Under the pieces are notes generated by a model that was given only the letters and a program-made list of their open reading frames with translations, made no database searches and was not told the DNA's origin. This document shows, piece after piece, positions 30,957 to 42,254 of a stretch of DNA of 64,000 bases. The DNA comes from Pseudogymnoascus destructans (lineage: Eukaryota > Ascomycota > Leotiomycetes > Thelebolales > Thelebolaceae), in NCBI RefSeq assembly GCF_001641265.1, contig NW_020167522.1:1426001-1490000 (forward strand). The letters run 5' to 3'. How positions within the stretch are numbered: position 1 is the first letter of the stretch; every line of letters starts with the position of its first letter. Made by a program: the position numbers and the translations under genes.

Positions 30957-31591
30957 TCATCTGACCTTCATTCCTGGGTGAGACACATTTCCATCAATTA
31001 AGCCCACAGCTCCATGATTAAACATCATATCCCGCAAACGCCAAACCCATATCATATCCTTTGCCTGAATTGTCACTCTCTTCGCATGAATAGCAATGAG
31101 GTTTGTCACTATAACTGTTAGTATGTCCCTGTCACTATGTTTAAACATCATACTCTCAAATTCTCGAATGAGGAAACATTCAGCAGCTTCCTGAAGAGCT
31201 AGGATAGCAGATTGCTGGAAGCGAAGATTGGACTTGAAGTCTTCTGCAATTTCCCTAACAAGATGCTGGAATGGGAGCTTTGGGATAATTAAGCTAGTAT
31301 CGAGTTACTGTCTTCTGATATCGCGGAGAGCCTTGGTGCCTATATGTTTATTAGAGAGTTCTGGTAATCCTCTGGTAATCCTCTGGCAATCCTCTTACCA
31401 GACTTTGCGCGGCGCGTGGCCTTCTGAGCATGATTCTTGCTAGCTTGAGATGAGCGAACTGGAGCTTTTCTTGCTGTGCCAACGGCCTTTTCCTTTCCCT
31501 TTCCACCAAGCCCAGAGCCAACCCGTAATCCAAGTGGCATCCTTGGTGCTGTGCCGCCAGTTGATCTAGCAGTTTGCTTGGTATGAGCCAT
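30957..31591 (-). pseudogene. Histone H3-like gene, divergent, one internal stop
   Basis: Exons 31591-31399, 31339-31154 and 31108-30957 give 176 codons. The tail starts MAHTKQTARSTGGTAPRMPL, plainly the H3 tail (MARTKQTARKSTGGKAPR), but is extended to about 64 residues. The core follows: GTKALRDIRR, IIPKLPFQHLVREIAEDFKS, LRFQQSAILALQEAAECFL and, across a 45-bp intron with TACTAAC, TNLIAIHAKRVTIQAKDM. Loop 1 is of canonical H3 type rather than CENP-A type. One TAA (after RRQ, at the Gln of the H3 RYQ) breaks it, a probable CAA change, and the C-terminus runs past the usual RRIRGE end. A further intron lies in the 5' leader (31664-31596 region). It is divergent from the gene at 31988. Confidence 0.85.
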
Positions 31592-31987
31592 TTGCTAATA
31601 TCAAGGTGAGTTAGTGAAGTAAACACAAGACAAAGAAGTAGATCAAAATATATGTGTACTTACAGTGAGTTTGTAGGAAGAATATTGCAGAAGAAGAGTA
31701 TAGAAAAGAGATAGAGGTTGAAAGGTATATGTTTTATATGAAGGTGCGCGTTGTGGTGTTGCTTTTGGAACAGTAATTCTTTGTAGGTGAATATTCCTTC
31801 ACGAATATTTTTGTTTGCAACTTTAAAATAACCACGACCTTAGAACGACCTTCCTTGGTTACTCTCCGATCTACACATTCTTCTTCCCTTTTGCGCCTTC
31901 ACCTCTTCACTAGGACTTCAAGTAAGTTTATTATCTTGATTCTATAGCCAGAACTTCTGGCGATCTTCTGCTAATCATGTGTTTAGT
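31592..31987. promoter_or_regulatory. Divergent leader/promoter between H3-like gene and 31988 gene
   Basis: 396 bp with a probable 5'-leader intron on each side. The right one (GTAAGTTTATTATC to TGTTTAG just before ATG 31988) contains CTTCTGGCGATC and CTTCTGCTAATC. Confidence 0.55.
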
Positions 31988-33128
31988 ATGGCGAAACGCA
32001 AGGCACCTGAAGAACTCTCCACTAATGTGAATACTATCAAAACTCGCAACTGCATCTCCAACCTTACTGAAGATGAGAAAGCTGTTCACTTAGCACTCAA
32101 GGCTGACCATGCTGATCTGAGCTACTACTTAAAGAAGTTATATAAGTCTGCAAAGTATATCGCTGCCTCTACTGAAGACAAGACAGGTCTACAGAATGAA
32201 TTGAAGGTTGAGCGTATTCGTGTTTGGTAAGTTCCTTCTGGTAATCTCTGGTAGCCTCAATCTAACTATAAATAGGACTGAGAAGGGTACCCATGCATCT
32301 TGCATTGCGAATCAGAAAGTCAAGAATATTAGCGCCTCTTTTTCTTCTCCACAAGCACCACCATCTACTCCGCCACAACTTCTGTCTGAGCTTGCTGCAT
32401 TTGAGGGTATCTCAAGTATCCCAATCAATGACGATCATAACAGCGAATGGGAGGATACTGAGGTTGAAGACGATTTGGAGTTGGAGCTTATGTTACGGCG
32501 CGACGATATTTTAAATCACGAGGCTGTACTACCAGATGAGCTTTCCGATGAAGAGATCGCTAGCATCCAGGCTCTCTTAACTCAAGCGCGCATTGATGTA
32601 TGCTACCTCATAGTCTGGTAATCTTCTGGTAATACTCATAGTTGATAGGCCCATGAAGAGTCCAATTTCCGCAAGTGGCAACATTTCTGGGATAGATTTA
32701 TCTGCTCATATACGAGAAAGACTGGAAAGCTGAGAAAAAAGCCTGAGCGTCTCTTTGAGTATATGCTGTGGATTGATGTAGAGGAAGGGTACGTCTCTAA
32801 TCATCCTAGCAATCTTCTGGCAATACTAATTGTTTATTATAGCACTTTTCATGAGGTTATCCCACCACATAAATATTTCTGTTTGTACGAGCAGGCAGTT
32901 TGGACAAACTTTACAGCTTGGAAGTTTGGAAAGTGGGCCCAATTACCAGGACCTGCGCAGTGGTACCCAAAGTCTTACAATCTTGTCGACAATGGATGGT
33001 TGCAAGTCTCCACCCATAGTTCTAGCTTCAAAGAGGCATTCTTACTTGTCTACTCTAAGAAGTTTGATAAGAAAAAGTGGGCTAAGGTATCAGCTGCGCA
33101 GGATATGTTGTTCCTGGAGCTAGAGTAG
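31988..33128 (+). CDS. Unrecognised four-exon gene beside H3-like and hAT genes
   Basis: Exons 31988-32226, 32276-32597, 32649-32788 and 32843-33128 join in phase to 328 residues without a stop. The N-terminus is basic (MAKRKAPEEL). Residues 25-80 look helical (EKAVHLALKADHADLSYYLKKLYKSAKYI). A Ser/Pro-rich linker and an acidic block (EWEDTEVEDDLELELMLRRDD) follow, then an aromatic-rich domain (NFRKWQHFWDRFICSYTRKTGKL, FCLYEQAVWTNFTAWKFGKWAQLPGPAQWYPKSY) and a basic helix near the end. I know no family for it. All three introns contain TTCTGGTAATC-like repeats shared with its neighbours. It may be an accessory gene of the hAT element; the intact frame beside decayed partners is notable. Confidence 0.7.
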
Positions 33129-33264
33129 AGGAGAACTTGAGTTTGCTAAAGTTATAGCGCCGGAGTACCTGGTTTTCCAACGCAAATAGGGGCTATAGAG
33201 AAATTTAAGTACTTCATTGTAGCCAGACTTCTGGTAACCTTCTGATAATCGAGCAATTTGCCAA

Positions 33265-35755
33265 ATGTCATCTCAATACTCAGAGTTGTTTGATTCTGAC
33301 AATCCTATTGCAGATGTATTCTCAGACTCTTTTCCATCTTCTCAACGACTATCCTCGTTAAATCAAGTCCCTGCAGGCCTTGAATATATTGGCAAATTAA
33401 ACCAATTCATCAAATGGACTAAGGATACACACGATGTATTCATTGAGTGGTGGAAGCTATCACGATGGTATGAACAACACTCAGATCATACTACAAAACT
33501 CCTTACGAAGATTGCATGGGATTCAACGAACCGGAGTTCTCAATACTGGAGAAGTTATCACCAAGGAGCAGACCGGCTTTCTGGAGAACCATGTGTCATT
33601 TGTACTTATTGTTGGAAGGCCCTTACGCATCCTGCAATCAAGTCTGCTGGCCCAAAGTCTATGACAACACATCTTGCATCGGACATTTGCAAAAGTCACG
33701 GATGGGTAAGGATAGTCTCTATCAAATGCGAATCAATCAAATGCGACCTCAACAAGTAAGGATTACCAGATTATTACCAGAATCATGTAGGTTAATATCT
33801 ATAATAGGATCATATTCTCACACAAGAGACATTTTATGAACAAGTTCTATACACAGTTATCTCGACTCATAGCTCGTTCCGCTCAGTCGAGGATACTGAA
33901 TGGAAAAGGCTTGCTATCTTACAGAATCCTCACTATCCACTACCCTCAGCAACAACTATTCGAAACCTCTTAACAACAAAGCTCACACAAATCGAAGAAG
34001 AGATGCTACAAGATGTTGTTCCTGGTTCAAAGATTGCATTATCGCTCGACTGTTGGTCAAGTGTTACTCGAATTTCGTTTATGGGTGTTATTGCATCATT
34101 TATCGACCGTCATTGGAAAATGCAAGAGGTCTTGATTGGCTTTGAACCTATATATACAGAGCATACTGGTGCTGAGTTATGTGGAATACTTGAAAAAGTT
34201 ATCACAAGGCAGCATTTAGAAGGACGAATTATATCCATTACGACTGATAATGCGTCAAACAACACTTCGATGATGAGAGATGTGGAAATAATGCTTGATA
34301 GTATTGCGGACAACGAGCATTTTATTGGAGGAAAGGTACATAACATACCCTGCCTAGCTCATGTTATTCAACTTGCCCTTAGTGCTCTCCTTGGCCGAAT
34401 CCGGATTACGCCAACAAATCAAGAGATCTTAATGAACTGGGAAGAAGAGAACCAGATGGAGGGCCTTGCAACGTTACAAAAAGACAAGGGTATAGGATTT
34501 ACACTTGGAAAGGTATATATTCTCTTGTTAGTTCTGGTAATCTTCTGGTAGCTTTTTCTAATATCTCATAGCTCCGGAAGCTCACTATCTTTGTTAATTC
34601 AAGTCATACTCGAAGGAACAGGTTTATGACTTTGCAAAAGGCAAACATGAACTGGGGTCAACCATCTCAGAGACTTCTTCGATTGATGGGATTCGACATG
34701 CCATATGCTTCTGCGAGCACAGCAACTCAAGTTAACAATCAATCAATATACCCGAGGCGATCATGGTGCTCATATGTTTAGACTTGGCGAGGTAGAATAG
34801 AAGCACATCGAATACATCATTGATCTTACCAGACCATTCAACTTCTTTACAACAACATTGGATTGTCAGCTGGACCTACTGTCTGCTATACACTCAGAGT
34901 ATATCAAAAACTCTTATCAACACTTGAAGGAACTCGGCACCGGCGATGGCATAAGGCATATCCATGGGTAGCAAAGATGACTTTAGCAATCGATGCTGCA
35001 GAGAAGAAGATCAAGAAGTATTATAACAAGCTATACACAAATACTGGATCTATCTTCGCATTTGCTAGTATCTTAAATCCTAGTGTGAAGCTCTCACACT
35101 TTAACAAAAAGGTTTGCAAGCTTGACTTTTCAACGAAACTGGAAGACAGAGTTTGAACAACAGTTTAAGACTCTTTATAAAGAGCAATACTCTACAGTGC
35201 GAGTTGCGAGTCAATTAGGATTACGAGATGCAGATATGGATCCATTAGCCTTAGTATTGCAGCAAAGTCAGACATTAAATGGGACTCGGGGCCAGAGAGA
35301 GGAATATGTGAATGAGGCTGATCTCTATCTTGATGCTCGTAAGTTTCTGGTAATCTTCTAGTAATCTTATTCTAACTTGTATAGCACATGTGTACACAAA
35401 GATATTGCTATTTTGGCAACAAAAGGAAGAGCAATTTCCTGGTCTATCAGCAATGGCTCGTGATATACTTTGTATTCCTGCTGCTGAGTCTAGAGTTGAG
35501 CGAGTCTTTAGTGCTGCAAGGGATGTGTGTGGCCACCGACGTGGCCAACTTAATCCTGAGACGATTAAGAGTATTATGCTTGTATATTACTCTCGACAAT
35601 ACAAGAATCGTCAATGTCATCGTGACAAGCTTGCAGATATGATGGACGTCGTTGATATGACTGAGGAGCAAGTAGAAGAAGAGTATGAGGCACAACGACA
35701 ACGGATGTGCAATTCTATCGAGTTACAATATATCAGCGATGAAGAAGAACTATGA
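33265..35755 (+). pseudogene. hAT transposase, multi-exon, decayed
   Basis: From ATG 33265 (MSSQYSELFDSDNP), exon 1 contains a BED-like finger (CVICTYCWKALTH..THLASDICKSHG). After an intron ending at 33807 follow LQDVVPGSKIALSLDCWSSVTRISFMGV (first catalytic Asp region), ITTDNASNN (second) and the KVHNIPCLAHVIQLALSAL helix. A second intron (34511-34571) and third (35342-35384) separate it from the C-terminal dimerisation domain (FPGLSAMARDILCIPAAESRVERVFSAARDVC..LNPETIKSIMLVYYSR). Stops or frameshifts at about 34780 and 35150 disrupt it. The introns carry the paired TTCTGGTAATC-like motif seen in the two genes upstream. Confidence 0.85.
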
Positions 35756-35938
35756 TCAAATACACATATCCAAGAGACATATTCAAAGGTACAATATCCT
35801 CCGTTTAACCCTCAGCGGTCACAGCAACAGCAAGACTTATCACAAGCCGCACATGAAGAACGACAAATGCGCTACCAACAAGGTGAAGAAAGAGATAGGG
35901 CTGACCGTCTTAACGAGACCTTATACGACATCCCAGAT
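35756..35938 (+). pseudogene. Gln/Glu-rich coding-like fragment cut by an X LTR
   Basis: After the hAT stop a frame reads YPPFNPQRSQQQQDLSQAAH, then ERQMRYQQGEERDRADRLNE, and ends at the X LTR. The composition is protein-like, but no start or family is seen. Confidence 0.35.
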
Positions 35939-36535
35939 TGTCATACTGACATTCGTTGCACTCAGTTTGCTATCAAACTCAAGAGCAAACTTAGAAATCT
36001 CCTCCTCAAACCTACAAGTCACTATACATATTTCGGCTTGTCACACCAACAACAAGAGCAATACTACTCAACGATTGCTACAACCCTTTATGATTCATTA
36101 CAATTGCTCCTTAGTTACTGGGCCGATATGACCACATAGCATATCTCTACAACCCTCTATGATTCATTACATGACATCACTCCTTTAGCAAAATAGGATT
36201 GCGCTTTCCTTAAGAAAGGGCAAGCAGACAATACAGCAAATCGACTAACAAATACTTCCACGTCTTTTCCAAGCTTCCAAGCATTGATCTTGTTACTCCT
36301 TGTTTCTGAAAAGTCAGTGAGGTGCTAACCTCTGACTTATCCCTGAGTTCTCAGACTCAACATTTGTTACAACTTGTCTAAATCACTCCACTATATCATA
36401 CACCTGATTGCTGTGTTGTGGAATAGTCTAAGCTACGACCCTTTGGCTCTGTTTCCTAAGACAGTGTGTTGTCTTAGTAAAATCATCCCTTCCTTGGGTG
36501 GCTAGATTCTCACATCTGGTGCACCCACCATTACA
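35939..36535 (-). repeat. Solo LTR, family X, copy 3 (597 bp)
   Basis: Inverted copy from TGTCATACTGAC to CACCATTACA. Internally deleted relative to copy 1. Flanks CAGAT and CCTCT do not match. Confidence 0.85.
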
Positions 36536-36704
36536 CCTCTCTGTTCTTCGCTAGTGGTTGCAAGGAATTTTCAGGCTTAGTTGTCTCCTACAACATTCTC
36601 CATGCTTAATAAGCTCCCTTAGCATTAGAAAAGTGCTAGTGCTATGGCTAGCGCTTACAGCTGCAACCTCACGTGATGGATAACATTGGATATCATGGAT
36701 ATTA

Positions 36705-36795
36705 TGTTGAGTAATATGCGTGTGTATTCCTGTCTATCTATTGCTGCCTGAAATTGTGGGGAAGTGGTGCTGAGATCATGTGACATATTACAACA
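36705..36795 (-). repeat. Copia-B 3' LTR (91 bp)
   Basis: Matches 45291-45381; outer flank TATTA. Confidence 0.9.
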
Positions 36796-36961
36796 CACCC
36801 CCCCATGTATCCCAGTACTGCATACTAAGTAGGAAGGCTCGCAGGCAAATACGTATGGGTCTGAATTTGGAGTTCTGGGCCAACAACCTTTTTCTACCCC
36901 CACCCCCGCCACTACCAAGCACCAACTTTCCACTCTCGCACAGCTCCGTACGTGACTCACA

Positions 36962-37519
36962 ATGACTGTTATTGGTGAAATCAAGCCTCAAGACATGGCT
37001 CTGGTTGAGATCAGGGCTGACCTCCATGATGACTTGCCGGAGTATGAGAGGGTCAAAATACCATCCCTACCCCCAATTGTGGTTGGCGTGGAATTGGCCC
37101 GTCCGTACGGTGTTGCTGGTGTGGTGGAGTCTGACCACCCACAACAGACAACGGCTTGGTACATCCAGGCTGTAGGAGACATGGATGCTGGCTGTGACCA
37201 GTGTGTACACGATCGGGGCAGTGCTCGGGCTCGTCCCTTCTTCTCTGCCTGCCATCACTATGGCGAGCTGCAGGAAGGAGCCTGTGGTAACTGTGCAATG
37301 AAGCACAAGTCAGCTGCTTGTTCCTTGAGTAAGTTTGTACCTTTCTGTTGATTCCTATGCTGCGTACGACACTAACACATAGTAGGCCACAAGAAAACTT
37401 GGAGACCTGCCACGCCACCACCTCCGCCATCTCCCAAAGCTGGGAAAAGATCTGGCACCCGTGCCTTCGCCTGACAGAAAGCTATTGATGAAGAAGCTGC
37501 TGCTCAGCTTCGTGGGTAA
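36962..37519 (+). pseudogene. Antisense six-cysteine gene of copia-B (one late stop)
   Basis: It lies between the 3' LTR and the end of pol and runs opposite to copia-B. Exon 1 (36962-37328) encodes MTVIGEIKPQDMALVEIRAD and on to a cysteine domain CDQC-x15-C-x10-C-x2-C-x8-C (about residues 78-120, starting AGCDQCVHDRG). An intron with GTAAGT donor and CACTAACACATAG acceptor starts two residues after the last Cys. Exon 2 (from 37383 or 37386) encodes GHKKTWRPATPPPPPSPKAGKR and a basic end; a TGA at 37472 is followed in frame by 15 codons to TAA 37517, so TGA is probably a former CGA. The pattern and intron place match the antisense gene of the gypsy element at 54324-55071. A zinc-binding, DNA-binding role is inferred. 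Confidence 0.72.
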
Positions 37520-37538
37520 TCTCCATACGCCTCACTTC

Positions 37539-37612
37539 TAGTGCTCTCAGTGTTCTGGTGCTCTCGGTGTTCTGGTGCTCTCAGTGTTCTGGTGCTCTCG
37601 GGTTCTGGTGCT
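37539..37612. repeat. 18-bp tandem repeat, about four units
   Basis: Unit GTGCTCTCAGTGTTCTGG with small variations, in the copia-B 3' region beyond the antisense gene. Confidence 0.8.
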
Positions 37613-38196
37613 CTCAGTTGTGAATGAGGCCTAAATGACAGTGGATTTCTCTGCAATTTTAATGTGACAGGTCCGTACGTAGTTGTGAGTGTGGGAAAAT
37701 GGGTGATTCTCCTGTTTTTGTATAGTAAAAGTCAGGGATTTCTCCTGCTCTTGCTGCCTTCCCCCCTTTGTTGAAATGGGTTTGGAATTTCGAAAAATGA
37801 ATGTGAAATCTCCATGCATATATTGCATCTATGTCGTACGGAGTTGTGTAGTCTTCCAAATGAGTGTATGTTTATTATTTCCCAAGATATTCCATTGGGA
37901 AAGTTGAAATAAGAACGCATAGTAAAACTAGGTGTAACTGTAGGCGGCTTTGGTGCTTTTGAGAGTTCTACCTCCGTACGGAACTCATCCATTAGCTATT
38001 CTTGTCTTGCCTCACTTTTCAGTTAGTGAAGTAGAAGACTAGACTCTTTGGTCTAGGGGGCTGCTTTCCATAGTACAAAGGTAGCCAGTGCTTCGTACGG
38101 GGTTGTGTTGTATGTATGCACTCCTATAGGAGATGCTTTATGTCTACAAGGTTCAAATGTTTAATGAACTCCTTGTGCTTCTGATGGGGTAGGGCC

Positions 38197-38489
38197 TTAG
38201 TAAAGGCCTCTAGTTGGTAGAGATATGCCATGTGGTAGTATTGGCCCACCCCCTTAAGGAGGAGATTTTCTTAATAACTTGTTCAATGAGTGTCCAAATG
38301 ATATGCCGTGATGTATGTAGCATAAACAGATGTAGTAGAAGAGTTTGCAGCAATCGTTGAGTAGTATTGCTTCTGTTGTTGGTGTGATAAGCCAAGATAT
38401 GTATGGTGACTTGTAGGTTTGAGGAGGAGATTTCTAAGTTTGCTCTTGAGTTTGATAGCAAACTGAGTGCAATGAATGTCAGTATGACA
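38197..38489 (+). repeat. X LTR fragment, copy 4
   Basis: 3' part of an X LTR ending GTCAGTATGACA, lying next to hAT sequence inside copia-B pol. Confidence 0.8.
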
Positions 38490-38554
38490 CCCAAACTATT
38501 AAGACTATTAGTCTGACATTCTACAAACTGGGCTAAGAGTGTAGGCAATGATAT

Positions 38555-39510
38555 CTATTGGCGTTGTCTACACTGTTTGGCCAAATACAAATACACTAGG
38601 TGTACATAAACAGTTGCGAGTCATCTCAACTGCAAGCATGGGAAAAAAGACCCAAAGGCACTACTAATGGCGCTGTTAGGCCTGTTAGGCAGCACATTAA
38701 GCTGGCTTTTGTGCGATCACTCTTAAATTCACATAAGAGATGCAAAGTTATTAATGGAGGTGACTCATTTGATCCAAGGGTCTTTGAGGAGCTTTTAATT
38801 AAGTGGATTGCTGTCAATTCTATTAGTTTCAAGAGTTGTGAATCGATGTAGTTTAAGGCTCTTTTGGTATATCTAAATGAGAATGCTAGCAATGTTCTAC
38901 CTACTCGAAATACACTTAGAACATTGCCAATTCAGCAATATCATACCTAGCATAAGACTCTATTACTTGAGCTCTGACTAGTCACCTAGAACATTCATCT
39001 TTCTATTGATCTTTGGAGCAGTGGTGGTGTTGTATACATCAGTGTTATTACACACTATTTCGATCATCACAGCAAACCCAAGGTGCCTGTTTTTATCTTC
39101 TATGAGATGAAAGAACAGGGTATGTGATGAAAGCTATTGTTGATTTTGGTATTACTTCAAAGCTTAGTTACTTCATACTTAATGCCTTAAATAATGACAC
39201 TTTTATGAGCCATTTACAAAAAGGTACGTTGATTTAGGGTTATTTTTATCAATCTTCTCTAGTCTAATCTGTTTTATAGATCTTCTAAGAAGCCACCAAA
39301 TTGAATAGATAGGAAACACCATAGGCTTCATTACATGGGCCATATTATCAATCTTACTGTACAAGCCTTCCTATTTGATGACAACAAATACAATATCTCA
39401 CTTGATGTGACAGTACTAGAATTGGATAAATGGCATTCAAAAGGCGCCCTTAGAAAGCTACATAATATTATTGTCTTCATACAGCGCTCCCTACAATGCA
39501 TCGCCATTTT
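38555..39510 (+). pseudogene. Second hAT transposase remnant
   Basis: Translation with several stops shows a BED-like finger (YWRCLHCLAKYKY..SHLNCKHG), HLSIDLWSSGGVVYISVITHYF with the DLWS motif, and MGHIINLTVQAFLFDD..KLHNIIVFIQRSLQ of the later RNase H fold. It was inserted together with the X fragment into the end of copia-B pol. Confidence 0.75.
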
Positions 39511-42254
39511 CATTAAGCTTGGTGGAGGCAAAAGGCTTAACCAATGTGAGTGGACGTCAATATGCTTCAGCTTTGTAACTAGCTTTGGAGACTCCTTAAG
39601 TAAGATCCGTACGGTCTGCAAATTATCACAATTAAGTGAGTATTGCTCGTTTAGATCGAGTTTGATTGTGTTGAAGAAACGCTGCCACCAATAGAGCTGT
39701 TTCGCACTGTGGGACAAAGCTAGAAGCTCTGCCTCTGTTGTAGAGGTTGACACAGTCTTCTGCTTTGAGCAGCGCCAGTCTATTGCCCCTCCAAATAAGG
39801 TAAACAAATAACCCTCTGTGCTCTTTCTTGTTGATTCGCAGTCTGCGTACGAAGCGTCACTAGAGCATTGAAAGCGAGCCTCTTGAATATTAGGTCCAAA
39901 CTGAAGAGCTAGGGTCTTAGTATCCTTAAGGTAGAGTAGAAGTCTGTCGACTGCAGCCATGTGGTCTGGGCCTGGATTGATGAGAAATTCCGATAGTTTC
40001 TGTGTCGTACGGGCTATATCAGGTCTCGTTACGACTGCTGCGTAGTTTGCTGATCCTACTTTCTGTTGGTAAAGATGGATTTGTTGCTTATCTGCCTGGC
40101 CGTCAAATTGGGTTAGGTTGTCTGTAACCATTGGCGTTCGGGTGGATCGAATAGAGGCTACTCCGTACGTAGTTGTGATCTTGTCGATATAGGAGTCCTG
40201 GCACAGCCATAGGGTTTTCTGGGTGCGGTCCCTCACAATTCTTATGCCTAAGAACCATTGAAGTTCTCCTATTTCTCGAAACTCATACGCTTCCATCAGT
40301 CTCGTACGGAACTGTGTTGCCTCCATTTTGTGGCTAGGATGGCTAAGGATGCAAATATCGTCAACATAGAAGAAGACAATAATCTTTGAAGATACAAATA
40401 GGCACTGTGCTTCTGGGACCTGTACGAGGCCTAGAGCCTTGAGTGTCTCTGAGAAGTCTCGAAGCCAGAGTAAGGGGGACCTTCGAAGTCCATAGAGTGC
40501 CCTGTTAAGTTTCCAGCATTTTCCTTGCTCCTGGTAGCTGTCTGCACACCGTACGTAGACCTCCTCGTCAATACGGCTGTTTGTGAATGCGTTTATAGCA
40601 TCTAATTGTTGTGTATCCAAATCAAAGTAGGCTGTGATTGCCATTAAGGCTCGGAAGGTTTTCGAAGCAAGCGTAGCTGCGTACGTCTCATCATGGATAG
40701 AATAGCGTTGTAGGTCACCTCTTACAACAAGTCTAGCCTTATATTTAAGAAGGTAGCCATTGTCATTGAATTTGTATGTGAAAACCCACATAAGGGGTAT
40801 CACAAAGTTCCGTACGGAGCTGTCGTTGACAGATGTGAACGTTCCTTGCTTTCGAAGGTCTCCTATTTCCTTTGCAGCTGCAGCTTGGAATCCTATTCGA
40901 TGTGGATGAGTTTGGAGTTGATTCCAGAACTTTGGAGCAGCTGGTAGGTCCGTACGGTGTATGCTCTGTCAATTGAACTCCGTTCCTACTAGGAAAGCTT
41001 GGTGTAAGCTTAGCTTTGCTTCTGGTATCGCTATTGTAGCTAGGTAGACGTCGTGTCTTCGTACGGTGTCCTCAGGGCGTTCCGGTGTCATTTCAGGCGT
41101 TTGAAGTTGTTCCTGTAGCTCTGTAGCTCCGTGGTCCTTCTGAGTAGGCGGCTCTTCTTAAGGAGAGGAGGTGTTTGTTGCCTCTGATTCGTACGGAATT
41201 GTTGTCCCGTTCTGAGGCTGTTGTTCCCCCTCAAACTTCTCATCTTCTTGATCTTGAATATCTGGTATTTCAATGACCTGAACTGTCTTTTCGAGCTCTG
41301 TTTGGACAAGCTGAGCCTCGTACGAAGGGTCATAAGCCTTTGTCTCATCAAAGGTAACGTCTCTTGTAACTATAACCCTTTTAAGTTGCGGAACCCAAAT
41401 GCGGAATATGTTTGTAGAGTTATAGCCAACTAGGTAGCCTATTTGGGCGTTCCTCTGTATCCTCTCAAGCTTTGGCTTGTTTAGAATAAGGGCATAGGCT
41501 CTACAGCCATAAGAGCGAATATGAGAGAGTAATGGCTTAAGTAACTCTGGCTTTTGGCTCTCTGTAGGTAAGGACTGGAGTAGAAGTCCGTACGGGGTCT
41601 CATCGTTTATGACTGATGATGGTGAGCGGTTTATGAGGTACCCTGCTGTTTTGAAAATCTCAGGCCACATTCCTTCTGGTAAGTTGGCTGATTCTTTAAG
41701 TGCGCGTGATCGTGTGATTATCGTACGGCCTGACCTCTCTATTCCTCCGTTCGGCTCTGCTGTATAGGGTGGAGAGATGTGGATTTCATATCCTTCGTCC
41801 TTAATCCAACCCTCCCATTCATTTCCAAGTGAGGCTTCACCATCTAGGTGGAATATGCAGATTTGGAACCCCCATCTTCTCCGTACGTAGCTCACAAAGT
41901 CCTTAATCATCTGTAGGAGCGTTCCTTGTGTTTTATCCTTAATAGTATAGACGTGGTTCATGCGGCAATTATCACATAGGAAGTGTAAGGCTTGTGTGCT
42001 GCCATCGTACGCCTCTGGCATTTCGATTAGGTCAAGGTGGACCTTCTCATATGGCACTTTTGAGCGTGGTGTAGATCTTCTAGAAATCTGCCTTGTAGCA
42101 TGCGTAAGTCGGCATACTTCGCACTGAGTATCGTACGAGTCTAGGTCTGTGACGGTAACTCCAGCGGTCTTCTCTTGGAGTTTTCTAATGGCGTTTTGGT
42201 TTAGGTGTCCCATGCGGTTATGCCATTCCTTTGCAGTGCCTTTTAGGTCCTTAC

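Noticed and set aside
30957..31591. CENP-A identity for the histone-like gene
   Set aside because: Loop 1 and alpha-2 read TNLIAIHAKRVTIQ, the canonical H3 type, without the CENP-A insertion; the H3 tail motif is also retained.
28630..35755. A Starship or Helitron giant element
   Set aside because: No DUF3435 tyrosine recombinase and no Rep/helicase frame is visible; the transposases are hAT type.
37053..37430. Minus-strand frame of 125 codons opposite the copia-B antisense gene
   Set aside because: It would be in copia-B sense orientation but has no pol similarity; the plus-strand frame has the cysteine pattern and splice sites.
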